Shown piece by piece: positions 51,601-63,433 of a stretch of 64,000 bases of DNA. The stretch's first letter is position 1. Every line of letters starts with the position of its first letter. The DNA comes from Yponomeuta sedellus. Taxonomy: Eukaryota; Arthropoda; Insecta; Lepidoptera; Yponomeutidae. The notes beneath the pieces are model-generated. The model saw only the letters and a program-made list of their open reading frames with translations. It was not told the DNA's origin and ran no database searches. The stretch is taken from the NCBI GenBank assembly GCA_934045075.1, contig OW203732.1:13122201-13186200 (forward strand), written 5' to 3'. The translations under genes and the position numbers were made by a program.

Positions 51601-53874
51601 ATTAGTTAGTAAAAGTCTGCAATTAATAACACTATAATTTGTGTTAATATGTGATTAATTTATCAAACTTGGATATGAATTATCGTGACTGATGGCATGT
51701 TTGGAAAATCACATTGTAAGGATAAATGTAAACTATAAGAACACCCCGTATGTAATACAAGATGGCCGCCCTGGCCTTTAAGTTAGATAGATAGCTCGTT
51801 TAACTGCGTTTGAATGTACTTGCTAAACTACCACTTTTGAAGTATTTATAAATACTAATTGGTTGTTCTCGATCGAATATCAAATGAAGGATGTAACAAC
51901 AGTGTTTATTTGCAGAAATATATTGGGGTGGAAAATGGAATGTACGATACTACATTAAATTTTCTACCTCAATTTATTTCGTATCTATAATTTATGCTAA
52001 ACATATCAATTAGTATTGTGCGGTGTTTGATAGATCAGGTTTAAAGTGTTTACAAAATTTCCGATGAGTGATTTTCATTGACCTAAATCTGGTGCATAAG
52101 CTTTTGTATATTCGCACTCAATATAGAAGCTTTAATAAAAATAATGGTTCATGATTCAATTCAACCTATTTTCGTATTTTCTGTTTCTATCTTTCAGTGG
52201 CTGGACACTCGTAGTTTAGTTTCCACATGGTTTAGGCCCTTCTTTACTTCTGTGATGACCCAAGCGGCCACGCCTCTTTAAGCGATGTTTACGTAAGTAC
52301 TCGTAGAAGACACGCAAAGGACAATTTCTGCTACATATTCTGCGAATTCAACTCACGAATTAACACTGCGTCCCCAAGCAAATAACTAAATGCACGACTT
52401 TAAATATTATGAGGTGACACTGCGATTGTCAACAGCACATCAAAAGACGTAATATTGATCTTCCGTGATGCTGAAATCAACACCTTGCGGTGACAATATC
52501 AAAATATTTGTCGCATCCTTCGCTAAAAGTAGTTTCTAAGTAAAGTCGACAGCACGTAAACCTTAACATCGTTAGAGTTACAGTAAGGAGACTTTGCAGA
52601 TATAATAAAAATGTTTATAATGATTAAGACTGTAGGCAAATGTATAGTTCAAAATGATCAGAGTTGCGATCACGTAAGTCCTCCACTGTACGGAGTTGTC
52701 TGATTTGGCCTACTCCGAACTGTCAAAAACACATATTTTGACGCTTTGCAGTCGTCTAAATGCGCAACCCGATAGAATGGAGAGCTATGTGCTACAAGAT
52801 TAGCACTGCAGTAGGATAAATGCGTGAGGTCCAAGACCAAAACGTATGCCGAAGAGACCTCTTAAATTTGAAGAAATACATTGATAATTAGTGAATCTCT
52901 CTATTCACAAACTGGTGCTTAAAATATAATTGCGTAGTGATCACGGTTAGTTACTAGCGGCGGCGGTGTATGGGCGGCGGAAATTTTTAGAGAGATCGAA
53001 TATTCTCGCATAACGAGACATTAACTTGGAGAAATATTTTATTTGTTTTAATTTATCTTTCAATTTAAATAACTATGTCTTACTTACTGCATATAAGGAA
53101 TATGACGAAAACCAAATTTATTAATATTAAGGTCTAGTGATGCGACATTCTCACAAAAATTATCTCCCAGCTCAATTATAGTGGTGGCCCATACAAAAAT
53201 GCACAATTCCAAAACAAGTCAATTATAGTTCGTATTTGACAGTTCCCAGATTGATAGTTTGAGTAGAAAAAATATCTGAGATAACATAAATAATTTTACT
53301 ATATTCGCATTTCACGTGCTCTACCAAGTGCACGAAAAAAAGCTCGTCCCAGTGATGTGCCCGTCTGCGGCCCGTCGTAAGTGCCCGGGCTTTTTTGCGC
53401 TAGTACTGTGGTCTCTAACTCTATACATTAAGGTGTATTTTAGTTTATATCGTTAAGCCAGTACGGTCGCCAGGCCGTTGTCATGTGGATAGTCGTTTAT
53501 TATCTGCATATTATCAACCCCTCGCGCGTGCTCGGGACATTTCCTACGATTACCAAGCTCTCAACTCCAACAAGTGGTCCTTCACTGACACGTTACGGGC
53601 TCGCTTCGACGAGTGGCACGCAATTGTTTAACTATCGCAAAACACCTCATATTATTATTGTTGGAAAATCCAATCATTTAATAACATTGTGGTCGGGCCG
53701 TGCATCTTCCAATGATTCTTTCGTATTCGAATTATTTAGATCTTTCTTATCATTTAGAAAAATCCTGTTTCCGATTCTTTAGATTTTGTTCATACCCACG
53801 ACTTTGTTTTCGAATTTAGGTATATTTATGAGTTGGTTGCAATACTAGCGATGAATAATAACGTCGTGAAGAAA

Positions 53875-53906
53875 CTGGAGTGTCCGAGGTTGCTCGGACA
53901 CTCCAG
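53875..53906. repeat. Perfect hairpin, 14-bp arms
   Basis: ctggagtgtccgag, gttg, ctcggacactccag. Just upstream of a tRNA-like stretch (gcggtggtagcggagcggt). Confidence 0.9.
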
Positions 53907-53974
53907 TGCTTAGGCCCTGAGCGGTGGTAGCGGAGCGGTAGAACGCCGGATGATTCTCAATCGGAAGGTCGTGT

Positions 53975-54190
53975 TTTCTAAGTTTTGTTTTCTAAGTTAT
54001 GTACATTTGTGAAGTTATATCAGCAATACCACCCGCTAAAGGTGAAGGAAAGCATCCTTTTGTGTCTGAAGTGCTAACATACCTCAGCGCTTGCTACGTA
54101 TAATGGCCCAACATTGAGGCTTAGTGCGGAAATCTTAGGTCTAACTAACTACACACTATGCCTCGGCCACTTGCAGTACATTGGAAAATC
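53975..54190 (+). repeat. 'cctcagcgcttgctacg' retroposon copy
   Basis: taagttatgtacatttgtga, agcaataccacccgctaaag, then cagcgcttgctacgtataat and gcctcggccacttgcag. Confidence 0.55.
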
Positions 54191-55742
54191 ATTTCATTAT
54201 AATTACATCGTTTGCCAAAAATAGTATGCTAAGAAGACCTACCTCAGCTCGTCAAATCGCGAATTGACGCTACTCCCTAATATGCTACTCCCTACTAAAT
54301 GTATTGTATAATGTAAAATTTATTCTGTACGGTCGTCAGCAGATGAGCCTTTGCATGTTTGTTGTCAATTACTCCCGGTTTTTAACAATAACAATTTATT
54401 AATATATTATTGATATCTGTGGGTATGTTGGTTAAAATGCACAAATAACGCAATACGCGAACACAATACGTGTTCGCACAAATACACGAACAACCTATGC
54501 ACAAAAGACAACACTCGATAGTTATTTATGTAGCCACAGATATAGATAGATGCAGCGTATATAGGCTACATATACATATGTATATCCCACTGTGGGGTAT
54601 ACAAGCTTTCTCTCGGAGAGAAAGTATAAGCTTAAAAACTAGGCGTGCTCACTGCGAATTAAAATTATACGGTTTATTACAGTTGTACCTACAACTTCGT
54701 TCACGTAGAATTCGTATAAATATCGTATACTGTAACGGTTCACAGATTTGAAAAAACAACTAAATATGAAACACAGAGCCACAGATAGAACGAATGTTTG
54801 GCGCACCTTGGACAACAATCAGCGAGCTTCTGACCATAGTCATCTTGAATTATTCACTTCACTATGACGGCTATTACAATGTTGTCAATTCAATTACATA
54901 TTTTTATTAAGAAAAAAGTATAATGGTATTAGTAACATAAATATTTCTTAAGGTAGGTTAGTATACCTAAACATTTTCGAATTATTTTATATTACATTAT
55001 GCAAAGGACTGTCAGTCATAATTTTTGCAATGTAAAACTGTAGTGTGAAAGCTACCGTTTGCTGTCTTCTAATTCTTATTATCATTCGCTAATAAGAATT
55101 AGTTACCTAATTCACAATTCATCCTTCTTAGATGAGACAAGTGAAAATTATGATGATGTTCCAACCAAAATTTTTCAGCGACAATTTCTTTTAACGAGAC
55201 TTCGACACAAAGTAACAACCCGGCTGAACTCACTCACGTATTGAAGTAGACCCAATTTTTCGAATTGTCCAAAAAGTCTACCTTTATTATATGACTTCAA
55301 CAAAACGATGCAAAATTACGACCATGTGTCGGTGATAGTCTGATAGTGCTAAGTACTGTTTGCACTGAAATCTCCCACATTCGTCACTTTGAGGCGATTA
55401 ACGTCTCATTGTGTCACTTCAGGCCATAAAGTTTACGGGATTAGTGGAGAGAATTTTCCAACAAAAGTAGGCAAGTGTGATGAAAAGGCTGCGGTTTCAA
55501 CTATCTTTAGAGATGCGAAGAGCCATAGAACGGAGTAGTCCTTCCATCGTAATGTCAAACTCGCTGAGTCATTGTCAGTCTTACGTCCCACTGCAGGGCA
55601 CCAGCAATGTTTCCTGGCAATGTTTTCCTTCACAGTCAGCGAACAGTACCTAAATGTAAAGCATAGATAATTTCTGCTCATACAACATTATGCCCTCTTT
55701 GACTGTTAAAAATGGTGATGATTTTATTATTTATTCACACAT

Positions 55743-55798
55743 ATATTACACACACACGCGCACACTCTTACACACACACGCGCACGTATGCTCACACA

Positions 55799-55896
<98 letters not shown>

Positions 55897-55908
55897 AGAC
55901 ACACACAC
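55743..55908. repeat. (CA)n microsatellite
   Basis: Interrupted CA repeat from 55743, pure from about 55806 to 55890, then CAGA-containing. The Thr/His-rich open frames over it are not genes. Confidence 0.95.
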
Positions 55909-56302
55909 TTCTATACCTAAAATATTCAGAGATTTATTTTTTTAAACAATCAATTATGTTGTGTACAATCTTTAGTTTTAGTTTGGATTTTAATTCATAC
56001 TGCATGCATGTAAATCTAAATCTAAATACTATACAAAATTTAGAATATAGGTACTTTACTCATTAAAGTTAACAATGTAATAATAAGGAAGAGCGGGGTA
56101 TCTGTAACACAGGTTTCGACTTAGTACAGAGCCCCAATGACGTATAAACTGTAACCGCTGCTTATTGAATAAACATTTTAATATTATTATTTATTATTAC
56201 TGTAACTACAAATTCACAAATGGATAGCTTCCACTTCAATACGAATATAGGCCGATTTATTGTGTAAAAAAACTTAATACTCGAATTCAAAATTATAGGT
56301 CA

Positions 56303-56340
56303 AGGTAGTCCCATAATTTAGGAAAATTATGGGACTACCT
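56303..56340. repeat. Perfect hairpin, 17-bp arms
   Basis: aggtagtcccataattt and its complement, separated by 4 bases. Confidence 0.9.
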
Positions 56341-57856
56341 ACCTGCTTTGAAAAATTTATTATATTGGAATAATTTATTATATTGTCCTTGCCCTGACTG
56401 ATCTGAGGCTTATCAAGAAAGCCTGCATGTCTTATGCAGGTATATACCTATTTTCTAAAAGGTGATTAATCAAGATTATCTGGACTTGTGTCTGTTTGTG
56501 TTCGTGTTTACGCGTTGCCGCATGGCTTTGGAAGATTAGCGTTTCACACAGCGACATCAATCTGTTTGTCTGGCGGATAATTCGAGGGCCGTGGTCTGAC
56601 GTGAGCGTCTATGTACTTGCCAATAAAGCAAAGGGAGCGGATATGGTTTGGCTATGTGCTGAAGACAATACTATTTTCATCCGGATCACTTGCTTGTATT
56701 TCTCATCGAACATTACACTAGGTACTTAAGAAATATCGGAACATATAGTTTTTATTATGATTCCCTCTGGAACGAAAATGTTTTGTGCATGTAAAACGGA
56801 TTACATTATTCAATGTGTGCTATTAGGAGAGTGTCTTGAGAAGGCAATATCTAAAAATAGGACGTTCCAAAACTATCACTGATAAAGGTTTTGATCAAAT
56901 CGAAAAGTTAATAATTTGGGAACAAAACATTGACATCATTGCTTAAGACAGACTCTTTCTAGTTATATTCCCCGTGGGATGTCAAGATAAGAAACAGGAA
57001 AAAAATTGTAAGTAATAAAATATGACTGGCAACGTACGGTGTATTCAGTGAAATCTCGCTCGGATAAAATATTTTGAAACTATTTACAACATTGAAGAAC
57101 TGACGGTAGCCTAAGGGCGGCGCTACGCGCTACGCCCGATGATGATTGTACCCATTTGGATGCTCTTCATTATATTTCATCTTGTAAAATCTGCTTCCCT
57201 TTTAACTGATTTTTTAGGTAAAGCATAGAGAGTTAAAGAGATAGGTACTATATACGTAATGGAATCTGCATTTACCTAACATTAGGACGTACCAGACTAA
57301 AAAACTGCTAGTTCTGATTTATTGTTTAGTCTAGATGTCAACCTACCTTTCAGACCTTTCAGAACTCTTAATCAACTATGTGGAGCAAACTTGGTCAACA
57401 ACGATAATGTCTCTCCTTATCGCCACTATTTGCGTCGGCGACGCATTTTCTGACACTTTTTGTTATTGAATATCTTTCTTTTTAACCAAAACACACTTTG
57501 TATTCATAACTTCGTCTAACTAATACAGAATATTCCAGAAAAAATTGCGATTATGTCGCAATGACTTGACTTAACGTGTGAAATTCGAACTTATACTGCG
57601 AAAAAAGCGTCTTGCTTCGTAAATATTAAGATACCGCAGCACATTTCAGAACAAAACTATGCAGATAAATGAATGGTTATCGGGTATCGATTAGATATCG
57701 CTACTTCAAGGACCGTGTTGTGTCATTCTTTTCAAAGACTTTCTTACACCTGGTTTCTCGTAAACTAAAAAGCTATTAATCTACTTTTAACAGCTGTCAG
57801 ACTAACTATCAAAAGTCCAGTTCTCAACGTTGGTGTACATGTCTACATTGATAGTA

Positions 57857-58038
57857 TTAACAGACGATCGAACTTCGTACGGGCCGAACAGCAGATTGGG
57901 CGTACCATCGGACCGAGCGAACACGATATACTTAGTACTGATTATGTTCGAGAGACCACTTTCCAGACGAAAGGATATGGTATGGATCGTACTGAATCAC
58001 TCGCTATCCGGCTCGTATCAAGTTCGATCGTCTGTTAA
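57857..58038. mobile_element. MITE with TTAA-bounded inverted ends
   Basis: ttaacagacgatcgaactt and its complement bound about 180 bases. Both ends carry TTAA, the target of piggyBac-type elements, although the inner ends start CAGACG and not the usual CCC. The long 57830-58111 open frame is incidental. Confidence 0.55.
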
Positions 58039-58499
58039 TAGTATTAGACATGTCACACTAACGTTGAAGCTTAAACGCGTTTCTAAAAAAGCTTTGATTG
58101 AATCTCCTTAACTTACTTAGATTATGGCTCTCCAAAAAGAGCTTTAGGCAGAAATTGGGCTTAACGGACTGTTCGAAGACGTCAACAGCCTTTTAGTTCA
58201 GCTGCAACTCCGCTACTTCCTTAGTTCCAAGGACCGCTAAGCATGGCATGACATGCCAAAGGCCTAAACCCAGCAGAGCCACTTTTCGCAATTTTCGATT
58301 TGTCATTCATAAATGCCACAAATTACCTACTTACGATAGGATTACATTATCTTTGAACATTTGTTTGTTAATTGACTATGCACGAGGAAATCGATACTTA
58401 CCGACGATAAGTCTCATATTTCAAGGGAGTCAAAAGGGATACAAACCATATGCTGCTTAAAAGTTTTAAATGAAATGAAAATATGTCATGTATTAAAGA

Positions 58500-58690
58500 G
58501 CTATTATCATTAACCCATTATGTCCCCACCGAGGGGCACGGGTCTCTTCCCTGAGGAAGATATAGGCCATATTCCACCACGGGGGCAAGTCCGGGTTGGT
58601 GAAGGCTTGCAAGACTAGTGGCTGGTCTTACTGTAAGAAGTTTTCAAGCCGCCCTAAGGCCTCTAAGACTTGGCTTAATGACTGCCATCT
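58500..58690. repeat. 'gtccgggttggtgga' repeat copy
   Basis: ttaacccattatgtccccac to cttggcttaatgactgcc, closest to the 15598 copy. Confidence 0.7.
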
Positions 58691-59335
58691 ATCGAGGGCA
58701 AAGGGCTATATTGTAGAGAAAATATCGGAATTGATTTAAGTAGGTACCTAAATCATATGATTATCTTCATAAATATGTGTTTATTTGCAACAATCCGTCG
58801 GATTTTGCATGGATTTACTTTCCTATCTCTTAGCTATCTGGCTACCTCTTGAGGGTACTTCTTTTGAAATACTCGTAGATAACAAAAACATTAAAATTCT
58901 CCGAGTGTATAGACAACATTTATGTGATAAATCGAGATTTACATAGGATACCACGTTGGAATAGGGTGTAATTTGTTTCTGTGTTGTTAATCCGGAATGA
59001 AAAATTAAGTATAATATTTTATAAATAAAAATAAAATGTGTGGTGGTGCTCTGTAAAATTATTATGAGTTCTAAGACGAGTTACGAGATGGTCGCTTGAT
59101 CATCAGTCTAGTGGTGCACCTCGTAAATATTGTATTTTTGTCTCCATGCTGCTGTGGTTTTAAATAATACTCCTTACACTTTCACTTAATCAGCCAACCA
59201 ATCGTATGAATAATATTTCTTAATGATTTGCTATACTCAATGATACGGCAGCGTTTCGTATGAATTTAATCAGAGTATTTCCTCAGAGATATAGAGAGAG
59301 TACCTTACATCTAGATAAACTTGCTGCTTTCGTTA

Positions 59336-59365
59336 ATAGATAGATAGATAGATAGATAGATAGAT
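59336..59365. repeat. (GATA)n microsatellite
   Basis: About seven GATA units, without the retroposon body seen at 9230. Confidence 0.9.
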
Positions 59366-59627
59366 GAAAAAATTATTAACACTAATACCAAAGTTACTCA
59401 CATCGCCTCACGGTGTTTTTCTTCCATCATGGTCATCAAGTGGTAAGAGAAAAAAAGCGGATGGGGCTATGTCGGATTACACGGCCGTTGTTTTACGGTG
59501 AAACTTCTATAAGTTTTTAGCCCAAACTCCATAATATGTCATGCGGCACTATCGCCATCTACCGACACGAGTCAATAGGATCTATGTATTGGCTGTTTTG
59601 TTGTATCCAACGATATTATAAATGAAC

Positions 59628-59833
59628 TAGCTGTGCCCCGCGGTGTTACCCGCGGTTTATCGATTTTCCCATGACTATAAGATATTTTCCCGCAGTAAAA
59701 CGTAGCCTATGTGTTAATACAGAGTGTTAGCTAACTCCATACCAAATTTGATTAAAATCGCTCCGGCCGTTTAGACGTGATGAAGCAACAAACATACACA
59801 CTCAGAAACTTTCGCCTTTATAATATTAGTGTG
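59628..59833 (+). repeat. 'agctgtgccccgcggt' repeat, copy 3
   Basis: Same family, lying 110 bases upstream of the truncated LINE. Flanking taaatgaa occurs on both sides (59619 and 59842), a possible target duplication. Confidence 0.7.
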
Positions 59834-59946
59834 AACTGTAAATGAATGTGAATAGTATGAATTTGAATGTGAATGAATGAATGATGATCTAAGATATAGT
59901 CCTCGTCGAGGCGACATGTTTTTGTTTCATTTCATGCGGTTTAAGC

Positions 59947-60003
59947 AAGAGGCCGCCTAGCAAAATACTGAAAGATGTCAAGTATTTTGCTAGGCGGCCT
60001 CTT
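59947..60003. repeat. 23-bp inverted duplication at LINE 5' end
   Basis: aagaggccgcctagcaaaat (59947 on) and its complement (ending 60003) pair over 23 bases with an 11-base loop. The right arm is LINE coding sequence (frame KYFARRPL), so the left arm is an inverted copy of the LINE's own 5' end. Confidence 0.85.
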
Positions 60004-61915
60004 ATGCATAAAGCGTATTGTCAGTATACTAAATCAGTAGAAAGCAATATTCGTAGCGATTTAGGGTAATTCTGGAAACATGTACAAGACAGACGTAAAG
60101 ATAGAAGTCAGAGTAATGTGTACATGTGCAAGGGTGAGAAGGTAGAGGGTAAGGAGGCGGCTTCAGCTTTTGCTGAATACTTCAGCTCTGTATTTCTCAG
60201 CGATGTACCACATCTGGATCCTGAAAAGGCAGAGCGACAGGCGGGCGGCGCCGGCCACGAATTGTCCATACGTATGGACCCGATCACCGTGGCTGACGTG
60301 CGCCGAGCAGTCCGTCGACTGAAAGCAAGCTCTGCGGCTGGTCCCGATGCCATACCGGCCTTTTTAGTTAAGGACTGTTTGAATGCATTGGAGGAGCCTT
60401 TGCTTCACCTTTTTAATCTGTCCCTGCAACTTAGTCGCTACCCCGATCGGTGGAAATTATCAAGAGTAGCACCAGTACCAAAGGACAGGTCATCTACAGA
60501 TGTTAGTACCTTTAGACCTATAGCAATATTAGCAATCTTTGGCAAAGTTTTCGAGTCAATAGTAAACCGTCGCTTAACTTGCCAAATAAATGTACGACTT
60601 GACGATGCACAACACGGGTTTCGTGTTGCTCGATCCACCACAACAAATCATGTTAGCTTTATAGACTACTCGATGGCACAGATGGATGCAGGCTTACAGG
60701 TTGATGCGGTGTTCTTAGATTTTCGACGAGCGTTTGATGTAGTGGACAACGACATTTTATTGATGAAGCTCTCATCTCTAGGTGCCACTCCAGGCTTATT
60801 AAAGTTCTTTGCGAATTACCTCAAGGATAGACGTCAGTACGTAAAGCTTCAGCAATACCAATCTGAAGAATATTTTACCAGATCGGGGGTAAGCCAAGGC
60901 AGTACACTCGGCCCAACCCTTTTTTTGCTGATGATAAATGATTTGGACAAGGTCCTAAAAATTGGTCAATGTTTAATGTTTGCTGATGATTTAAAGATTT
61001 TTAAAGCAGTACAGGGTGAAGCAGATTGCCTGGCTTTGCAGGGTGATATTAAGGAGATTGAACGGTGGAGTCAATCAAATAGACTAGCGCTCAATGTCGC
61101 AAAGTGTAAAGTAATCACTTTTAGCAGGTCCCGTAAGCCTATTGTAGTATCGTACTCTTTGAGCAGTATGGTGTTACAGAGAGTGACTAGCATAAAAGAC
61201 CTTGGTTTGTTGTTGGACTCCGAGTTCAGTTTCCGTGACCATGTCACAAATGTATGTAAAAGCGCTAACAAAGTATTGGGCTTCATCATGAGAACAGCTG
61301 CGCAGTTTCGGGATATAAGAGTTGCTATCATGCTATACAACGCGTTTGTTCGTAGCAAACTAGAATATAGTGCAGTTACGTGGGATCCTCACGAAAGTAA
61401 ATATACTCTGATGATAGAGCGGGTCCAAAGGAAATTTGCCAGGTATATTTACAAGCGGATGTATGGAAGTTATCCATTTCTTTACCCGTCTCTATTTGTG
61501 TACGGTATGGTAGGCTTCGATACATTGTATTTGAGGCGGAAACTGCAACTAGGCATCCATTACTGTTTGCTTATGCGGAATAGCATCTATAATCCTGGTA
61601 TACTGGGCAGCATCAGACTATTCATCCCGGATAATTACTTGCGCTGCGGTCGGCGCCGGCACCTGCTGTCCGCGCAGCTCTCGCAGCGCACGCGCCGCGC
61701 CAGCAACGCGCCCACGGTTAGGGCTCTTGCCCTGCTCAATAAGTTTTTAAACGATGTCCAACATGTCGATATTTTTGTTGACTCAATGTCATATATTGTA
61801 GTTAATTTAAGATTACACTTATGTAGTTAATTTTTGTGTGAAATATTTAAGTAACATTAAGAGCGTTTTGGTTTAGCTGTAAGTTCTTATTGTATATATC
61901 AAATAAATAAATAAT
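59970..61915 (+). mobile_element. 5'-truncated jockey-like LINE
   Basis: Non-LTR retrotransposon fragment. The reverse transcriptase frame (60070-61830) reads FWKHVQDRR, AAGPDAIPAFLVKDCL, FRPIAILAIFGKVFESI, AVFLDFRRAFDVVDNDIL, SGVSQGSTLGPTLFLLMIND and MFADDLKIFK, then the thumb and a C-terminal region ending RLHLCS. The catalytic FADD is intact. Upstream, CGGCCTCTTATGCATAAAGC continues the same frame to a TAA at 60067. The endonuclease is missing. The end is (AAAT)n-like at 61901-61915. It is recent enough to keep about 580 codons open, but it is not autonomous. Confidence 0.88.
60070..61830 (+). CDS. LINE reverse transcriptase ORF (partial)
   Basis: 586 codons without a start of its own, since the nearest upstream codon is the stop TAA at 60067. 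It holds RT motifs in order, with F/YADD as MFADD near 60977. It copies LINE RNA into DNA at the target site in a complete element. Without endonuclease and N-terminal parts it is a remnant. Jockey or CR1-group placement is inferred from the motif spacing and the absence of RNase H. Confidence 0.8.
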   Translation, partial: FWKHVQDRRKDRSQSNVYMCKGEKVEGKEAASAFAEYFSSVFLSDVPHLDPEKAERQAGGAGHELSIRMDPITVADVRRAVRRLKASSAAGPDAIPAFLVKDCLNALEEPLLHLFNLSLQLSRYPDRWKLSRVAPVPKDRSSTDVSTFRPIAILAIFGKVFESIVNRRLTCQINVRLDDAQHGFRVARSTTTNHVSFIDYSMAQMDAGLQVDAVFLDFRRAFDVVDNDILLMKLSSLGATPGLLKFFANYLKDRRQYVKLQQYQSEEYFTRSGVSQGSTLGPTLFLLMINDLDKVLKIGQCLMFADDLKIFKAVQGEADCLALQGDIKEIERWSQSNRLALNVAKCKVITFSRSRKPIVVSYSLSSMVLQRVTSIKDLGLLLDSEFSFRDHVTNVCKSANKVLGFIMRTAAQFRDIRVAIMLYNAFVRSKLEYSAVTWDPHESKYTLMIERVQRKFARYIYKRMYGSYPFLYPSLFVYGMVGFDTLYLRRKLQLGIHYCLLMRNSIYNPGILGSIRLFIPDNYLRCGRRRHLLSAQLSQRTRRASNAPTVRALALLNKFLNDVQHVDIFVDSMSYIVVNLRLHLCS

Positions 61916-63034
61916 AAGTCAAAATCACTATCTCCTATGTACACCTCTGAAAAAAATCTCAAAAAAAAATCTTTGGTTGAATCTCCTTATACACTCAGTT
62001 TAGGTTGTTCTTCAAAAAGAAATTGCAATCATAGTAGAGAGAGAAATTGGGATTTACAGACTGGCTTACGACCTTGGAAGACATCAAAATTCGGATCATA
62101 AGAGTCAACCTAACCTAACCATTGCCTTTTACAGAGGTTTGAATAGAGGGTGAGACTATATAGATAGATAACACTTTATTGCACAACCAGAAAGAAGAAT
62201 ACAACCATGATTTCTTCTATAATATTTTATATAACAGATACAGGTCGTCTGTAAGGCAGATACTATCAGATGATGAATACGTCAGCGGTAAGAGTAGCCC
62301 ATGATTGAGCTCTACTTCAGCAAAAATCATGAAATGCTGAAAGAAAAGTGGTCCTCATTAGTGCCAATTCAAGTCAAGTTAGGGCAATTCTATAAACGGC
62401 CTACACGTGTGGAATATAACAAATCGGACTGAAATTGCCTACTAAGAATTACTTGAGTACCGTGGACAGGAACGGTTAATTTATTATAGGATGATGAATA
62501 ATCCTTAGAATCACATCTTGCGTTGCGTCTCGATATGTAACCGTTTGACTCGTGTCCCCATCGTTACAATGTAGGTTCCAGCCTAAGTAATGTTTTTTTT
62601 AGTGACTTTTCTCCAACATCAAACAAAGACGAGGTTCCTCATTCTCATTTCCTCTTTTGAGATCGTTCTATCTAAGTATGTTCAGTGATAATTCTTTACC
62701 ACGTTGTCCGATTTCATTGTTAATTTTTGTTAGAAAGGGGGTGCCTTAGAGTTCCCGTATGAGCTCCGTTAAGATTATCTACTGAACCATAAGATAATTG
62801 CCAAACTCTCGCATTCACAAAAGCATGGCTTTATAAGCACAACCATATCGCGATGAAGAACACCGTCAGCGCCATCTAGTGTTAAAATTAGCAAACTATA
62901 GTTTCCGTATAGAGCGTATTTTAGTATTATTTTTAAAAGCATGATTCCATAAATTCATTCCTGATATGTAGTTTATTCACTCTGTGCTAAAAGAAAAATC
63001 ATAACCACAGATTCTTGAAACTGTCTCTGAGGAG
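61916..63034. other. Non-coding, no gene recognised
   Basis: AT-rich; contains a retroposon tail near 62155-62190 (tagatagataacactttatt). No exon-like frame. Confidence 0.4.
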
Positions 63035-63158
63035 TGTATCTCTTAATGATTCGCGATACTCATACTTAGTTATATATTAAACGGGTCAAATCGCGATTAT
63101 TTATTAGGTAAAACGTAATTACCTTATTTCCCGACGTTTCGGCAGCGTTACAGTTGTT
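63035..63158. repeat. Inverted-repeat element 'ttaaacgggtc', copy 3
   Basis: Contains attcgcgatactcatac, agttatatattaaacgggtc and cccgacgtttcggcagcg, the reverse of the right part of copy 1. Only one end is recognisable. Confidence 0.6.
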
Positions 63159-63171
63159 TATAAACAAGAAC

Positions 63172-63212
63172 AAATAAAGTTTGTCTTTCAGAGGAAAGAC
63201 AAACTTTATTTG
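63172..63212. repeat. Perfect hairpin, 18-bp arms
   Basis: aaataaagtttgtctttc and its complement, with a 4-base loop. Contains AATAAA on the + strand arm. Confidence 0.85.
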
Positions 63213-63242
63213 AGAGCAACGTATAGAAAAGATATACCTATT

Positions 63243-63405
63243 CGACCCTTTGTATGTCCCCACTTCTGGGGCACGGTCTCTTCCTGCATCGCAAGAGGGT
63301 TAGGTTAGGTTAGGTTTACTTTACCACGGGGGTCCGGGTCCGGGATGGTGGAGGATTGTAAGACAGTGGCGGGCCTTACTGTCAGAAGTCATCAAGCCAA
63401 AAAGA
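63243..63405. repeat. 'gtccgggttggtgga' repeat with TTAGG stretch
   Basis: Same family (gtatgtccccacttctgggg to ttactgtcagaag). The normal gaaggttaggcc is expanded to three or four ttagg units at 63299-63316. It ends beside the donor of the candidate distal gene B exon. Confidence 0.65.
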
Positions 63406-63433
63406 CATAATATTACTGTCACTACAATCTTAC

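Larger units (their letters stand above)
51601..57850. other. Non-coding upstream of gene B proximal start
   Basis: Intron if the 63434-63732 exon is used, otherwise intergenic. It holds one retroposon copy, hairpins and the CA microsatellite. Open frames at 53483-53782, 54470-54751 and 56496-56729 show no known family or splice context. Confidence 0.4.

Noticed and set aside
55690..56066. Thr/His-rich frames
   Set aside because: Translation of the (CA)n microsatellite.
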